Below are positions 1-7,208 of a stretch of DNA of 7,324 bases, piece after piece. The notes beneath the pieces were generated by a model. That model made no database searches. It had not been told where the DNA came from and worked only from the letters and a program-made list of their open reading frames with translations. How positions within the stretch are numbered: the first letter of the stretch is position 1; the number at the start of each line of letters is the position of its first letter. A program made the position numbers and the translations under genes. The stretch covers positions 13,069-20,392 of the forward strand of contig PBEJ01000045.1 of the NCBI GenBank assembly GCA_002719595.1, in the 5' to 3' direction. Source of the DNA: Verrucomicrobiales bacterium (GTDB taxonomy: Bacteria > Verrucomicrobiota > Verrucomicrobiia > Limisphaerales > UBA1100).

Positions 1-3000
1 CATAATCTCCGGGAAGAACAAGGGGACATATCAGAGATTTCACTCTTTCGCGTCGGAGAAACGGTAAACGGTGTGGTCGTGGATATCAGTCACGTTTATA
101 ATGATGTCCAAGCTCAACGACACGTTTTTGACGGAAGCATAGTTCAAGGAACCCTCCCTCTCGGTTATCAAATTTGGGGTGTAAACAAATCTATCGCTGG
201 AGATGGCGTACCGAACGAAAATGCTGTTTCCCTACCCCATGATTTAGAAACAGGTGATAGAGTCAGGGTTCCATTAAAGTTAGACAATGCTCATGGTATG
301 GGCAATAACGCAGGTACTGGCAGAGATGGACAAGAATTCTGGGTGAGTGTCCGCAGTAGAAACCGAGGCACAGTTTTAGGCGGATTAATAGGACAGGATG
401 AACCATGGGTTTATTTTCACACTGACTGGCGACAGGCAACCCAAAGCCGTAAACCTAGTATCACCGTAGTGCTAAACCCGACTGGCACCCGTGAAGCGCC
501 CGGAGAAAATCCAATAAATATCTGGAATGGCACCATTGCAAACCCTCCCGCAACTCCTGACTTCACTTTCCAGTGCTACCCTTACAAACTACAACTGGTG
601 AACAACAACGCACGGCTAAGGCCGGGCGACTCCATCATTGTCCCCCCACTCCAACATGGAACTGCCACTGCCAATAATCTGCCCACTGCCTTGGCTGGGT
701 TTGGTTTTAATACCCCGGTCTTTGCCAGTGTTAGTATCGGTAATAATAACTTTGATACCAGCCAACTCAACTGGGATGACACCGGCATGGCTGCTGGAGT
801 AAACCTTCTTTGGAATGATATGGGTGGCCCCGGCAGAGGAGCAATCAACCGCGGAAATAACCCCACTGATCCCGGTACCGGCCAACCAAAATGGTGGGTT
901 CACTTCCATAACAACGCGGCATTTGCCGCAGCTAGATCACAAAACAACGAGGTCCCGGCTATAATGGGAAACGGTAACAATGCCTTGGAACTAGCACCGT
1001 TTTTTGGCCTCAATGACGGCCCCCATTTTTTCCATCGCGCTGATGTAGCTGATCAATTAAACCCTCTGGCTGCCCCCATTGGAATAAGCCCAGAATGGAC
1101 GCTCGCTGTTAATGGCACCCCGGTTCTGGTTGAAGATCATGACGCGGGCGGCCCCGATACAATCCCTGCAGCTCTAGTAGCGAACCAACTTTTCTACCTG
1201 AGAAAACAAGGGCCCGGCAACAAGGATATCTCGCTTCATAACTCACAGGCTGATGCGATTAATGGAGTTAACCCGGTGAATTATGTTAACGATCCGGGAA
1301 CCACTTTCCGCCTGCGTATTGCCGATGCGATGAGAATTAATGATCCTAATGGTTGGGCCGATCCGGCCGCTGCTGCCCAAAACTTTAATCCGCTGCAAAA
1401 CGGGGACCGAATCAGATTCTTAAACCCTACTGCGGGCAATACTCCGAATGTTTTGGATGCCCCCGGCGTTCCTGCAGCTGTTGCCAGACCAATAGACCTC
1501 TTCCGCCAATCCCCCCCAGCAGGCGTCACCCCGAAGTACACCTATTTTTATGTTAGTATCAACGATAACAACTCGTCACAAATAACCCTACATGAAACCT
1601 ACGAAGATGCGACAACCGGCAGCGGCGGCAACATGATGGGCTTGGGTTCCTTCCCCATAGCCCATAACGGCGCCAACGGCCCTTGGACCTTCGAATGGAT
1701 TCGCCCCGCCCGTTTCACGGGAAGATCGCGTTTGCAGGTAGATGGCCCTCATAACCTAAATGCCGATGATGTTCTCTATTTTGCCCCTCGCGGCAGAACT
1801 CAAGGTGCTTCAACTTTGGATGCAGGAGGTAAACTACCGGTTACCTGGGATCCAAATACCGATATCGACGGTGATGGGGTTGCCGATGGTTCCTGGCGTG
1901 GTCTGGCTATGAATACTCCCTACCGCGTTATGAACCACCTGATGGGCTCAGTCGATCGGGCTAGAGGAGCGCCTTGGACAAATCCGGCCAATGACGGTCT
2001 CAACACTGGTAAAGGCACTGGCTTTGTCGGTTGGCTCAGCCCCGCTGGCCAGGAACGGGGTGATTTTTTACATCTCGCTTACTCTCCGAGTGAAGCCCAA
2101 ATTGTGGAAGACGTAAGCTCATCAGCTCAAATGAGACAGGATGCCAGTGCTAACACAGGCATCAGCCCGGAGGTTAACCCTATTACCAACGACCACTCTC
2201 TTCGGTCTGAAAACCTATTCAGCGCATTCAGGGACAGTGGACGGGTTAGAGTAAGACTACGAACCGATGACAGTCAGGGAGTGCTGGACAATCCCCCCGG
2301 AAATGATCCCACTCAAATCAACCTGAACATGACCACTCGTCGCTCTTTAAGAAGTGAATTTCGCCTGAAATTCCTACGCCACAACTTCTACCATGTTGGC
2401 GCAGATATCGATGCCGTATCAGGCGATACTGCCTGTAACAATTATTGGCGTGAATACCGATATTTTGCCACCTACGAAGCAAAAGTCATGAGAAGCAATC
2501 GGGCCGGATTAGAAGCAAACGCAACTTTCATTGTCATGGGAACCCCGCGAAGGTTTGTAGATCCGATTACAGGTCAGTATCTTTTAACCGCAGATAACAC
2601 AGCGGCCATTAGCATCGGGACCATTATTCCTGAATCAGGCGTCACCCTTGCCGCGGGAGAAAACCCTAATTCATACACCGCTCCCCATCTCGCCAATCCT
2701 TGGTCCAACCCCACGCCATATGATCAGGACCATGGCTTAGACCCCACCGTGATTGCCCAACCCGGATATCGTTGGACTTGGACCCGACAAGACAACCGTT
2801 GGCCAAATGAACCCATCGGTTGGAAAGTTGTTTATCCTCAAGGACCCATTCCTGCTGCTGCAGAGCAAATCAGGCACCCCGAAGATTTGGATATGGACAA
2901 TCTGGTTGCCGTTACTCGAACCGGCTTGACTCTCGTAAATGCCGGCACTGCAAATGTGGGGCAATTACAACCTGCTGTAGCCACGATAGGAACCGGTGCT

Positions 3001-3678
3001 CTCGTAGCTTTTGGTAATGATCCCGACGCTACCGGCCCTGAAGAACGCCCCAATATGCCCTATCAGGTAACCCCACTTCTCACTAATATTGACCCACATG
3101 ATGTGTATCGGAACGACATCTCCATCGATAGCACTAACCCTTTAAACGGTACGTTCCCCCTTCATCTAGGCGGAAAAGTAACCCTTGGAAGCTACTCTTA
3201 TCCACGTTTAGGACTCGGAGCAAATGTGCCTGATAAAAGAAATAGATCCAATGGGCCAACTGGTTATGGAACCGACACTTTGGGCCAATGGGGCATCGAC
3301 CAAGTCGGGATCAGGGAGTACGACCGCCGAAACGGATATGCAAACACCAAACTCTTTGGTGATTTCTTTGTCAATCCCGTTACCACCACTACCACAATCA
3401 ACGGTGGAAACACCGTCTCGGGCAACTCGGGTAATAACCAAATTCCAAATACAATGGCCATCCCCGGAGTACCCGCCAGAAACCAACTTATTAGCACTCG
3501 AAACATTACTGAGGTCCTGAAGCTCGGCGACCTAGGAATTAAGGTTCGCCGCATGAATCGGCTACCAAGGATTTACGGACCGGAGTATGTACTAACAAAC
3601 CAGCAATGGGATCCGGTTAGACAAGAATGGGTTGTCTCACTTCTGGGAGCAAACAACCGTATAGTCATAACCCGTTAG
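1..3678 (+). CDS. Giant Asn/Gly/Pro-rich repeat protein of unknown function (5' partial)
   Basis: I do not recognise this protein as a named family. The frame is open from base 1 to the TAG at 3676-3678 (1225 codons in the window). The first in-frame start-like codon is a GTG at 73 with no suitably spaced ribosome binding site, and no in-frame ATG occurs before about base 295, so the true start is almost certainly upstream. Numbering from base 1, residues about 85-700 contain five diverged repeats (see the repeat entry). Residues about 700-1120 form a region with no repeat I can see, a Thr/Asn/Gly-rich linker lies near 3376-3440, and a basic, beta-looking tail of about 65 residues ends the protein. 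An Asp-rich loop at 1861-1890 (DIDGDGVADG) resembles a calcium-binding loop. Only two cysteines are seen (codons at 574 and 2434), and no transmembrane segment is obvious. Composition and repeats suggest an extracellular, surface or virion-like structural protein. This is inference, and no phage genes are present nearby. Confidence 0.85.
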   Translation, partial: HNLREEQGDISEISLFRVGETVNGVVVDISHVYNDVQAQRHVFDGSIVQGTLPLGYQIWGVNKSIAGDGVPNENAVSLPHDLETGDRVRVPLKLDNAHGMGNNAGTGRDGQEFWVSVRSRNRGTVLGGLIGQDEPWVYFHTDWRQATQSRKPSITVVLNPTGTREAPGENPINIWNGTIANPPATPDFTFQCYPYKLQLVNNNARLRPGDSIIVPPLQHGTATANNLPTALAGFGFNTPVFASVSIGNNNFDTSQLNWDDTGMAAGVNLLWNDMGGPGRGAINRGNNPTDPGTGQPKWWVHFHNNAAFAAARSQNNEVPAIMGNGNNALELAPFFGLNDGPHFFHRADVADQLNPLAAPIGISPEWTLAVNGTPVLVEDHDAGGPDTIPAALVANQLFYLRKQGPGNKDISLHNSQADAINGVNPVNYVNDPGTTFRLRIADAMRINDPNGWADPAAAAQNFNPLQNGDRIRFLNPTAGNTPNVLDAPGVPAAVARPIDLFRQSPPAGVTPKYTYFYVSINDNNSSQITLHETYEDATTGSGGNMMGLGSFPIAHNGANGPWTFEWIRPARFTGRSRLQVDGPHNLNADDVLYFAPRGRTQGASTLDAGGKLPVTWDPNTDIDGDGVADGSWRGLAMNTPYRVMNHLMGSVDRARGAPWTNPANDGLNTGKGTGFVGWLSPAGQERGDFLHLAYSPSEAQIVEDVSSSAQMRQDASANTGISPEVNPITNDHSLRSENLFSAFRDSGRVRVRLRTDDSQGVLDNPPGNDPTQINLNMTTRRSLRSEFRLKFLRHNFYHVGADIDAVSGDTACNNYWREYRYFATYEAKVMRSNRAGLEANATFIVMGTPRRFVDPITGQYLLTADNTAAISIGTIIPESGVTLAAGENPNSYTAPHLANPWSNPTPYDQDHGLDPTVIAQPGYRWTWTRQDNRWPNEPIGWKVVYPQGPIPAAAEQIRHPEDLDMDNLVAVTRTGLTLVNAGTANVGQLQPAVATIGTGALVAFGNDPDATGPEERPNMPYQVTPLLTNIDPHDVYRNDISIDSTNPLNGTFPLHLGGKVTLGSYSYPRLGLGANVPDKRNRSNGPTGYGTDTLGQWGIDQVGIREYDRRNGYANTKLFGDFFVNPVTTTTTINGGNTVSGNSGNNQIPNTMAIPGVPARNQLISTRNITEVLKLGDLGIKVRRMNRLPRIYGPEYVLTNQQWDPVRQEWVVSLLGANNRIVITR
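253..2097 (+). repeat. Five diverged protein repeats inside the giant protein
   Basis: Each unit has three loosely conserved parts. The first is a Gly-Asp type turn before a beta strand, such as LETGDRVRV (about 244), LRPGDSIIV (616), LQNGDRIRF (1393) and LNADDVLYF (1756). The second is an aromatic strand, such as FWVSV (337), LFYLRK (1189), YFYVSI (1543) and PYRVM (1918). The third is an 11-residue closing strand and helix cap: WVYFHTDWRQA at 406, WVHFHNNAAFA at 895, DISLHNSQADA at 1225, QITLHETYEDA at 1579 and FLHLAYSPSEA at 2065. In this last element position 4 is Phe or Leu, position 5 is His in four of five, and position 11 is always Ala. Spacing between closing elements is 489, 330, 354 and 486 bases. 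No DNA-level identity remains, so the repeats are old. The layout resembles repeats with a GD turn, a YYV strand and a closing FxL strand in phage tail and bacterial surface proteins. That comparison is from memory. Confidence 0.5.
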
Positions 3679-3747
3679 TTACAATCAGCGTAATACTGAA
3701 AATTTCGGTTTAGCTATTCGCGTATTTCGAAAAGCATCAAATAGCGG
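3679..3747. other. Convergent intergenic gap, no clear terminator
   Basis: These 69 bases separate the ends of two converging genes. They are AT-rich and hold only weak inverted repeats: GCTATT at 3713-3718 against AATAGC at 3740-3745 with a 21-base loop, and TTCG at 3717-3720 against CGAA at 3728-3731. Neither has a GC-rich stem followed by a T-run on either strand, so I do not call an intrinsic terminator. Confidence 0.5.
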
Positions 3748-4500
3748 CTATTGACCTTGAATTACTTTATCCCCCGCTCGCAGCTCTTTAGGGGTAAACT
3801 TTTTTATCGCAACAACCAGCGACACGGCTGGTTGCACCTGGTCCACTTTTATCTTACCCACAAAATTGCCTGCCCGGTGGATGTGGAACTCATCTCCTTT
3901 GACAACTCCTTTGGCTGAACCAAAGTTAACAACACAAAAACCTAATTTGGAATCCACACTTAATATGACTCCCATTTCAGTCCCCGGTCTTGGCTTGTCT
4001 TTTTCCTTTGAACCGATGTTCTGCGACACTTCCTTAGGCTTTGTTCGGATAGCATTTATTTGATCGTGCAATTGAGCAACAGTCCCTAAAGCCTGATAGG
4101 CCGCCAAATCTTTTTCCAATTGATCCAATTCTTGGACTGCTTCCTTGAGGGAATCACGCTCGCTGACCAAATTTTCTAACTCGCTAATTTTGTTTTTCAA
4201 TCTTTGGCTTACCTGCTCGATGCCCTCTCGGGCCGTTTTTTCAGCCTGAACTGCTTCGTTCACCTGATTAATCAACTGAACACTCTGGGATTTATAATTT
4301 TTCAGCTCATTTTCCAGCTGCTTATTTGACCCCACCAAATCATCAGAGCTCTGCGAAGCCTGAACGGGAATCTTTTTCTCAAAGGCGGCTACAGCAAGTT
4401 CTGCAGTCTTGAGTCGGCCCCGGTAATCATTGATTAAATAAGCGCAAAAAGCGCATATGAGCGTAGTAATAACTAAGGCAACCCTGATCGCTATATTCAT
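3748..4500 (-). CDS. Membrane-anchored coiled-coil protein with C-terminal beta domain
   Basis: This 250-residue protein is not one I can name. Residues about 5-24 form one hydrophobic segment with a basic residue before it and Asn-Asp-Tyr-Arg after it. It lacks a proper lipobox, so it reads as a signal anchor with the bulk of the protein outside the cytoplasm. Residues about 52-155 are rich in Glu, Gln, Lys and Leu with heptad-like spacing and almost no Pro or Gly, typical of a long coiled coil. A charged, Pro-containing linker (about 156-174) leads to a compact C-terminal domain (about 175-250) rich in Val and Gly, with turns such as AKGVVKGDEFHI and a final RAGDKV. TM-coiled coil-small beta domain is the general plan of MreC-like and other periplasmic scaffold proteins, but I see no specific MreC match. 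Similar coiled-coil proteins are, from memory, common as hypotheticals in Verrucomicrobiota. ATG at 4500 is supported by a perfect Shine-Dalgarno sequence. It is divergent from the tRNA unit. Confidence 0.88.
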   Translation of the reverse strand: MNIAIRVALVITTLICAFCAYLINDYRGRLKTAELAVAAFEKKIPVQASQSSDDLVGSNKQLENELKNYKSQSVQLINQVNEAVQAEKTAREGIEQVSQRLKNKISELENLVSERDSLKEAVQELDQLEKDLAAYQALGTVAQLHDQINAIRTKPKEVSQNIGSKEKDKPRPGTEMGVILSVDSKLGFCVVNFGSAKGVVKGDEFHIHRAGNFVGKIKVDQVQPAVSLVVAIKKFTPKELRAGDKVIQGQ

Positions 4501-4505
4501 TAAAT

Positions 4506-4513
4506 ACCTCCTT
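4506..4513 (-). promoter_or_regulatory. Strong Shine-Dalgarno site for the coiled-coil gene
   Basis: Read on the minus strand, these bases are AAGGAGGT, a full match to the anti-Shine-Dalgarno consensus, 5 bases before the ATG at 4500-4498. This fixes the start of the coiled-coil protein. It contrasts with the two plus-strand starts at 4745 and 7209, which have no such site. Confidence 0.85.
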
Positions 4514-4526
4514 AAAGCATGAATAA

Positions 4527-4553
4527 ACTATATTTAGAATAACGATCTGTCAA
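4527..4553 (-). promoter_or_regulatory. Candidate sigma-70 promoter for the coiled-coil gene
   Basis: On the minus strand there is a perfect TTGACA at 4553-4548 and TATAGT (5 of 6 to TATAAT) at 4532-4527, with a 15-base spacer. The spacer is shorter than the usual 16-18, so the functional -10 may be shifted a base or two (TAGTTT at 4530-4525 gives 17). Transcription would begin shortly before the Shine-Dalgarno site, giving a leader of about 20 bases. Confidence 0.45.
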
Positions 4554-4619
4554 TTTAACAAGCCTTTGATCAGACAACCGATACACCATTTTGCTAAAGC
4601 TAAATCTCCCCATAATTCC

Positions 4620-4649
4620 TTGCCCGCCAAAATAGACCAGTTATAAAAT
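4620..4649 (+). promoter_or_regulatory. Candidate sigma-70 promoter for tRNA-Thr and downstream genes
   Basis: TTGCCC at 4620-4625 (4 of 6 to TTGACA) is followed after 16 bases by TATAAA at 4642-4647, or after 18 bases by TAAAAT at 4644-4649 (each 5 of 6 to TATAAT). The -10 lies 12-14 bases before the first tRNA base, so transcription would start at or just before the mature tRNA 5' end. No other promoter-like pair is visible between here and the ATG at 4745. Confidence 0.45.
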
Positions 4650-4661
4650 CACACTCAACTG

Positions 4662-4737
4662 GCCAGTGTAGCTCAGCTGGTAGAGCAGCTCATTCGTAAT
4701 GAGCAGGTCATCGGTTCGACTCCGATCACTGGCTCCA
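4662..4737 (+). tRNA. tRNA-Thr (anticodon CGT)
   Basis: A complete 76-base cloverleaf can be drawn by hand. The acceptor stem GCCAGTG (4662-4668) pairs perfectly with CACTGGC (4727-4733). The D stem is GCTC (4671-4674) with GAGC (4683-4686). The anticodon stem is GCTCA (4688-4692) with TGAGC (4700-4704). The loop TTCGTAA (4693-4699) carries anticodon CGT at 4695-4697, which reads the Thr codon ACG. The variable loop is 5 bases, and the T stem ATCGG (4710-4714) pairs with CCGAT (4722-4726) around the TTCGACT loop. The discriminator is T4734 and CCA is encoded at 4735-4737. All stems are fully paired, so the gene looks functional. It is the first element of a plus-strand unit, with a protein start only 7 bases beyond its 3' end. 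Confidence 0.97.
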
Positions 4738-4744
4738 GTTTGTT

Positions 4745-7165
4745 ATGCGATTTTTCTCCCTGCTAAGCGCCTTCGCCCTACCTGTGGCAGGGTCTGAAAT
4801 ACCCAAAGCGATTGATCCACGTATCGTTGTTGAATTGATCGCTGAGGCACCGCAGATCGTCACACCTACCGGTCTGGGAGTCGATTCTAAGGGCCGGATA
4901 TTAGTTATTGAAAGTCACACTCATTTCCGACCCAGCAACTATGAAGGGCCCAAACGTGACCGCGTGTTGCTGTTTAGCCCGAAAGCCAAAAACAAATCCA
5001 AGGGTTCTGTTTTTTATGAAGGCCTACTTATGGGCATGGACGTTTGCGTGAACAAAGATGATTGGGTTTACCTCGCTGAGAGAAGCCGGATTCTTCGAGT
5101 AATGGACACAACAGGCGATGGAAAAGCCGACCAGCAAGAGGATATAATCACTTTAAAAACCACCGGAGTTTACCCTCATAATGGCTTAAGCGGTTTATGT
5201 TTTGACCTTCAGGGAAACCTCGTTTTTGGCTTAGGAGAGAACCTTGGGCACCCGTACACGATGGTTGGCACGGACGGTAAAAAAATTATAGGAGCCAAAG
5301 GGATAGGAGGTGGTGTGTTTCGCTGTACAGCCGATGGCCGGAACCTTGAACAAGTCGCACGCGGCTTTTGGAATCCCTTCGGGGTATGTGTTGATAAATG
5401 GGGCCGGATATTTGCTGTGGATAATGACCCTGGCAACAGCCCCCCATGTCGATTGCTTCACGTGGTAGAAAAAGGTGATTATGGCTACCGTTATAAATTC
5501 GGCCGCACAGGCATTCACCCCTTTCTTGCCTGGAACGGGGAACTCTCAGGAACCCTACCTATGGTTCATGGTACTGGCGAAGGGCCATGCGAGGTAATTC
5601 ATTTTGATTCCCCAACATTTCCCCAAGAATATCGTGGCCGATTACTAGTCACTTCCTGGGGTGATCAGCGCATAGAAACATACACACTTGCCCGTAAAGG
5701 TACTTCAGTAAATGCAATAATGACCCCACTGGTGCAAGGTGACGATAGTTTCCGACCCGTGGGAATGGCGATGGCGCCTGACGGAAGCCTTTATATCAGT
5801 GATTGGGGAAGCAGCTCTTATAATCTAAATAAAATGGGGCGCCTCTGGCGCATCCGGCCCAGCAGAAATTTTAAAGCCCAAGCGTTAACCCAACCAGCCC
5901 ACATTCAAGCTGACCAACAAAGAATTGACGCTCTGCGTAATGGAATAACCGAAAATGGAAAATCAATATATAATGTTGCACTGAATGATAGAGACCCTTT
6001 TGTCAGGCATGCAGCACTAAGCAGTATTGGAGCTAAGACTGAATTACCCGCCTATCTAACGGCCCATATCAGACAACACAAGCCTAGCCAGTCAGAACTG
6101 AAGAAATCAGCCTCATCAAATCCGGACATTCTATTCGAACTCCTACGCTGGACTGCTGAAAAAGGAATAAAAACCAATCGCGAATTCGTAGAACATAATC
6201 TCAAAAAACCCGGTATCAATTATAAGAATTTTAGGGCCGCCATGGCTGCAATGGACGTACTGGAAGATCGTAAAAACCCTGATCGTTTTAATGAAAAATT
6301 TACCATCCCTCTACTGAGCAACCCCTATACCGCTGATTCATTAAAAGCCAACCTACTCCGGTATTCGCCAGATAATCATAAAGCAATTAACCCCGAACAA
6401 ATTGCCCAATGGGTCCATTCCCAAAACGCTGACTTACGAAATGAAGCAATATGGAAAAGCCGGTTCCAAAATGGAGAACAAATAGTAAGTGCGTTAACTA
6501 AACTTGCACTGGATAAAAAAGCGCTAAACCAAGACAGACTCGAGGCAATAGCTGCTTTAGGAGCCATGCCTCCAGTTGACAGCGCCATAAACCTGATTAA
6601 GCGTATTTCCACAGAAAAAAATTCATTACTGTATGCAGAAGCCCAACGCAGTCTAGGCCAAATAAAAAACCCAATAGCTACTGACTTCCCCCCCCATGAC
6701 GACACAGTTTCCTGGTTAAAAAAACTAAAGGCTTTACCCGGTAAAGCCAATCCCGACACCGGCCGTCGAATTTTCTTTAACCGCAAAATTGCAACCTGTG
6801 GCAACTGCCATCAAATTAATGATCGCGGCATTCGCGTTGGTCCTGATTTAACGTTTATTGGGCGCGGAATGAATATAGAGAAAATCCTTGAGTCCATCCT
6901 CGACCCAAATAAGGAGGTGTCTCCGTATTTACGCCCTTGGGTCATTACCATGAATGATGGAACGGTTAAAACCGGTATCGCCATGCGCCGTGGAGGAAAT
7001 TCAGAAGCTTACCTGGGAATTGACGGGAAGGAATTTCGCGTAGACAAACGTAAAATTAAAACAAAGCAGGAATTACACACCTCACTTATGCCTGCAGGAC
7101 TGGCTTATACAATGAACCTTGGAGAATTACGCGATCTACTCGCTTTTCTCCTCCAACAACGTTAG
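4745..7165 (+). CDS. Secreted PVC-type dehydrogenase-like protein with beta-propeller, HEAT-like region and CxxCH cytochrome domain
   Basis: This 806-residue exported protein probably oxidises a substrate, by analogy a sugar or sugar derivative, and passes electrons to its own heme. The substrate is not evident. Residues about 1-17 are a short signal peptide (MRFFSLLSAFALPVAG). Residues about 25-373 form a beta-propeller like soluble glucose dehydrogenase, with PHNG at 144-147 (H145), WNPFG at 209-213, AVDNDPG near 214-220, and a last blade ending in RIRPS. An EF-hand-like loop, DTTGDGKAD, sits at 121-129, and six cysteines at 101-282 could form disulfides. Residues about 385-650 are helical and HEAT-like (DPFVRHAAL at 417-425). 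Residues about 673-806 are the PVC heme-binding domain: CGNCH at 685-689, then GPDLT, a conserved ILDPNKEVSP stretch, and SLMP with Met782 as a possible axial ligand. The family is often annotated as a putative membrane-bound dehydrogenase, but I see no membrane segment beyond the signal. ATG 4745 is the first start codon after an in-frame stop at 4700. Confidence 0.93.
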   Translation: MRFFSLLSAFALPVAGSEIPKAIDPRIVVELIAEAPQIVTPTGLGVDSKGRILVIESHTHFRPSNYEGPKRDRVLLFSPKAKNKSKGSVFYEGLLMGMDVCVNKDDWVYLAERSRILRVMDTTGDGKADQQEDIITLKTTGVYPHNGLSGLCFDLQGNLVFGLGENLGHPYTMVGTDGKKIIGAKGIGGGVFRCTADGRNLEQVARGFWNPFGVCVDKWGRIFAVDNDPGNSPPCRLLHVVEKGDYGYRYKFGRTGIHPFLAWNGELSGTLPMVHGTGEGPCEVIHFDSPTFPQEYRGRLLVTSWGDQRIETYTLARKGTSVNAIMTPLVQGDDSFRPVGMAMAPDGSLYISDWGSSSYNLNKMGRLWRIRPSRNFKAQALTQPAHIQADQQRIDALRNGITENGKSIYNVALNDRDPFVRHAALSSIGAKTELPAYLTAHIRQHKPSQSELKKSASSNPDILFELLRWTAEKGIKTNREFVEHNLKKPGINYKNFRAAMAAMDVLEDRKNPDRFNEKFTIPLLSNPYTADSLKANLLRYSPDNHKAINPEQIAQWVHSQNADLRNEAIWKSRFQNGEQIVSALTKLALDKKALNQDRLEAIAALGAMPPVDSAINLIKRISTEKNSLLYAEAQRSLGQIKNPIATDFPPHDDTVSWLKKLKALPGKANPDTGRRIFFNRKIATCGNCHQINDRGIRVGPDLTFIGRGMNIEKILESILDPNKEVSPYLRPWVITMNDGTVKTGIAMRRGGNSEAYLGIDGKEFRVDKRKIKTKQELHTSLMPAGLAYTMNLGELRDLLAFLLQQR

Positions 7166-7208
7166 TGGAGATACTTGCCCTCCGCTACGGGGCCGATACA
7201 ATTCTGGC
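7166..7208 (+). other. Short intra-operon spacer with small GC-rich hairpin
   Basis: These 43 bases join two same-strand genes. A small hairpin can be drawn at 7177-7193: GCC with GGC outside and CCG with CGG inside around CTA, with a 2-base bulge. No T-run follows, so it does not look like a terminator, and read-through into the next gene is expected. No good Shine-Dalgarno sequence precedes the ATG at 7209. The nearest G-run (7189-7192) is about 17 bases away. Confidence 0.4.

Noticed and set aside
73..75. GTG as the true start of the giant protein
   Set aside because: The frame is open back to base 1 without a stop, no properly spaced ribosome binding site precedes it, and there is no signal peptide after it. 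The gene most likely begins upstream of the window.
1..3678. Giant protein as evidence of a prophage
   Set aside because: The repeats resemble those of tail proteins, but no capsid, terminase, portal, lysis or integrase gene is seen in the window, and such repeats also occur in bacterial surface proteins.
3713..3745. Bidirectional terminator hairpin between the convergent genes
   Set aside because: The stem is only six AT-rich pairs with a 21-base loop, and no T-run follows on either strand.
3748..4500. Lipoprotein signal (cysteines 17 and 20) in the coiled-coil protein
   Set aside because: The residues before each cysteine do not form a Leu-x-Gly/Ala-Cys lipobox, so a signal anchor fits better.
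4662..4737. tRNA-Thr as an integration site of a mobile element
   Set aside because: No integrase gene is present and I found no second copy of the tRNA 3' end in the window. The adjacent gene looks like an intact native PVC gene rather than island cargo.
6376..6804. 142-residue open frame on the minus strand
   Set aside because: It lies entirely antisense to the helical and heme domain coding region, has no recognisable domain, and is best explained as a shadow frame. The same holds for the other short frames overlapping the giant protein and the dehydrogenase-like gene.
6912..6920. Shine-Dalgarno-like AAGGAGGTG on the plus strand
   Set aside because: It lies inside the heme domain coding sequence, encodes conserved residues (NKEVSP), and no plausible gene start follows at the right distance.
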